DNA of 64,000 bases from CAZUZS01 sp964624795. GTDB taxonomy: Bacteria > Calditrichota > Calditrichia > RBG-13-44-9. The first letter of the stretch is position 1. Each line of letters opens with the position of its first letter. Below, piece after piece: positions 63,783 to 64,000 of this stretch. Where the stretch lies: positions 11,468-75,467 of the forward strand of contig CAZUZS010000013.1 of assembly GCA_964624795.1 (NCBI GenBank). Reading direction: 5' to 3'. Position numbers and translations under genes: made by a program. The notes under the pieces were generated by a model. That model was not told where the DNA came from. It saw nothing but the letters and a program-made list of their open reading frames with translations, and searched no databases.

Positions 63783-63835
63783 CCCGTTGTGTTATTTAAA
63801 AGACTTGATTCTGCAACGGGTGAGGATAAGTTCTA

Positions 63836-63952
63836 TCATTTCGAGCGTTAGCGAGAAATCTTTGAAAGATTCCTTGGCGCAAGCCACTGGCATTGCCACC
63901 GCTATGCGGCACTTACGTGGCACCCCGCTTTAGCCGGATTCGGAATGACAAA
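63836..63952. repeat. Dispersed-repeat-like intergenic sequence
   Basis: The segment runs from ATCATTTCGAGCGTTAGCG and AGAAATCTTT to GGATTCGGAATGACA. The opening TTTCGAGCG-x-AGCGAGAAATCT and the closing GGAATGACA are typical of short repeats scattered through genomes of this group. Only one full copy is in the window; a shorter TTCGGAATGA match is at 18645-18654. Annotated on motif memory only. Confidence 0.4.
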
Positions 63953-64000
63953 TGTCCGGCAAGCCATAAAATGCAAAAAGTCTCTTTGAGACAGTGAGCA

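Overview
The window looks like chromosome from a Gram-negative member of the FCB superphylum (Calditrichota/KSB1/Ignavibacteria-like). This is an inference from gene content. Secreted proteins carry Type IX-like C-terminal sorting modules, and there are several secreted beta-propeller proteins and an Ig-repeat lipoprotein. A BatA-like protein, a BshA-type glycosyltransferase and a FadE/FadA/FadN set are also present. Gene density is high, coding is on both strands, and TTG starts are fairly common. No rRNA, tRNA, CRISPR array, IS element or phage gene was recognised. One 100-N scaffold gap lies at 35464-35563.

Layout. 1-2.3 kb (minus): an Omp28-family thioredoxin-like secreted protein that runs off the left edge and has an in-frame UGA at the first Cys of its CxxC motif, preceded by a sorting-domain protein. 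2.9-12.4 kb: a lipid-oxidation island with acyl-CoA dehydrogenase, thiolase and the FadN-type fusion (plus strand), an M23 peptidase, then a GMC oxidoreductase and an aldehyde dehydrogenase (minus strand). 12.7-18.4 kb (minus): propeller protein, YjbQ, HflX and BatA-like protein. 18.8-21.6 kb (plus): Ig-repeat lipoprotein with a strong terminator, then a Yip1-type membrane protein. 21.7-32.7 kb (minus): pyruvate kinase, UspA, an Nfu-bifunctional nuclease-MBL operon, cyclodeaminase and a divergent formiminotransferase, a BshA-GDPD-unknown operon, and a response regulator/GGDEF protein. 32.8-39.8 kb (plus): cytochrome-like lipoprotein, HisS, TrmJ, Mpl and a three-gene membrane glycosyltransferase cassette. 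40.0-43.9 kb (minus): ECF sigma, zinc-finger anti-sigma and two LTXXQ-type periplasmic proteins, then CysS. 44.3-48.6 kb (plus): a small protein, a promoter, an FMN riboswitch with terminator, then ribD-ribE-ribBA-ribH. 48.9-56 kb (plus): propeller protein with sorting domain, RecN, MurA and a GT39-like protein. 56-64 kb: a degenerate histidine-kinase-like protein, two divergent MFS transporters, a NUDIX hydrolase, a 7TM-PP2C phosphatase and a dispersed-repeat-like sequence.

How the genes fit together. The 2.9-12.4 kb island could oxidise long-chain alcohols through aldehydes to acids and then through beta-oxidation. The riboflavin genes form a feedback-controlled unit with a readable promoter, aptamer and terminator. 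The sigma/anti-sigma/LTXXQ operon resembles CnrYXH/CpxP-type envelope sensing.

Most striking observation. The left-edge gene is open for about 490 codons except for one UGA. That UGA replaces the first cysteine of the Omp28 thioredoxin motif and reads U-P-Y-C. Twenty nucleotides further on is a 6-bp hairpin with a 5-nt loop that has G at its second position, matching the general form of a bacterial SECIS. A selenocysteine-containing Omp28-family protein is the leading explanation. A point-mutated pseudogene or a sequencing error remains possible.
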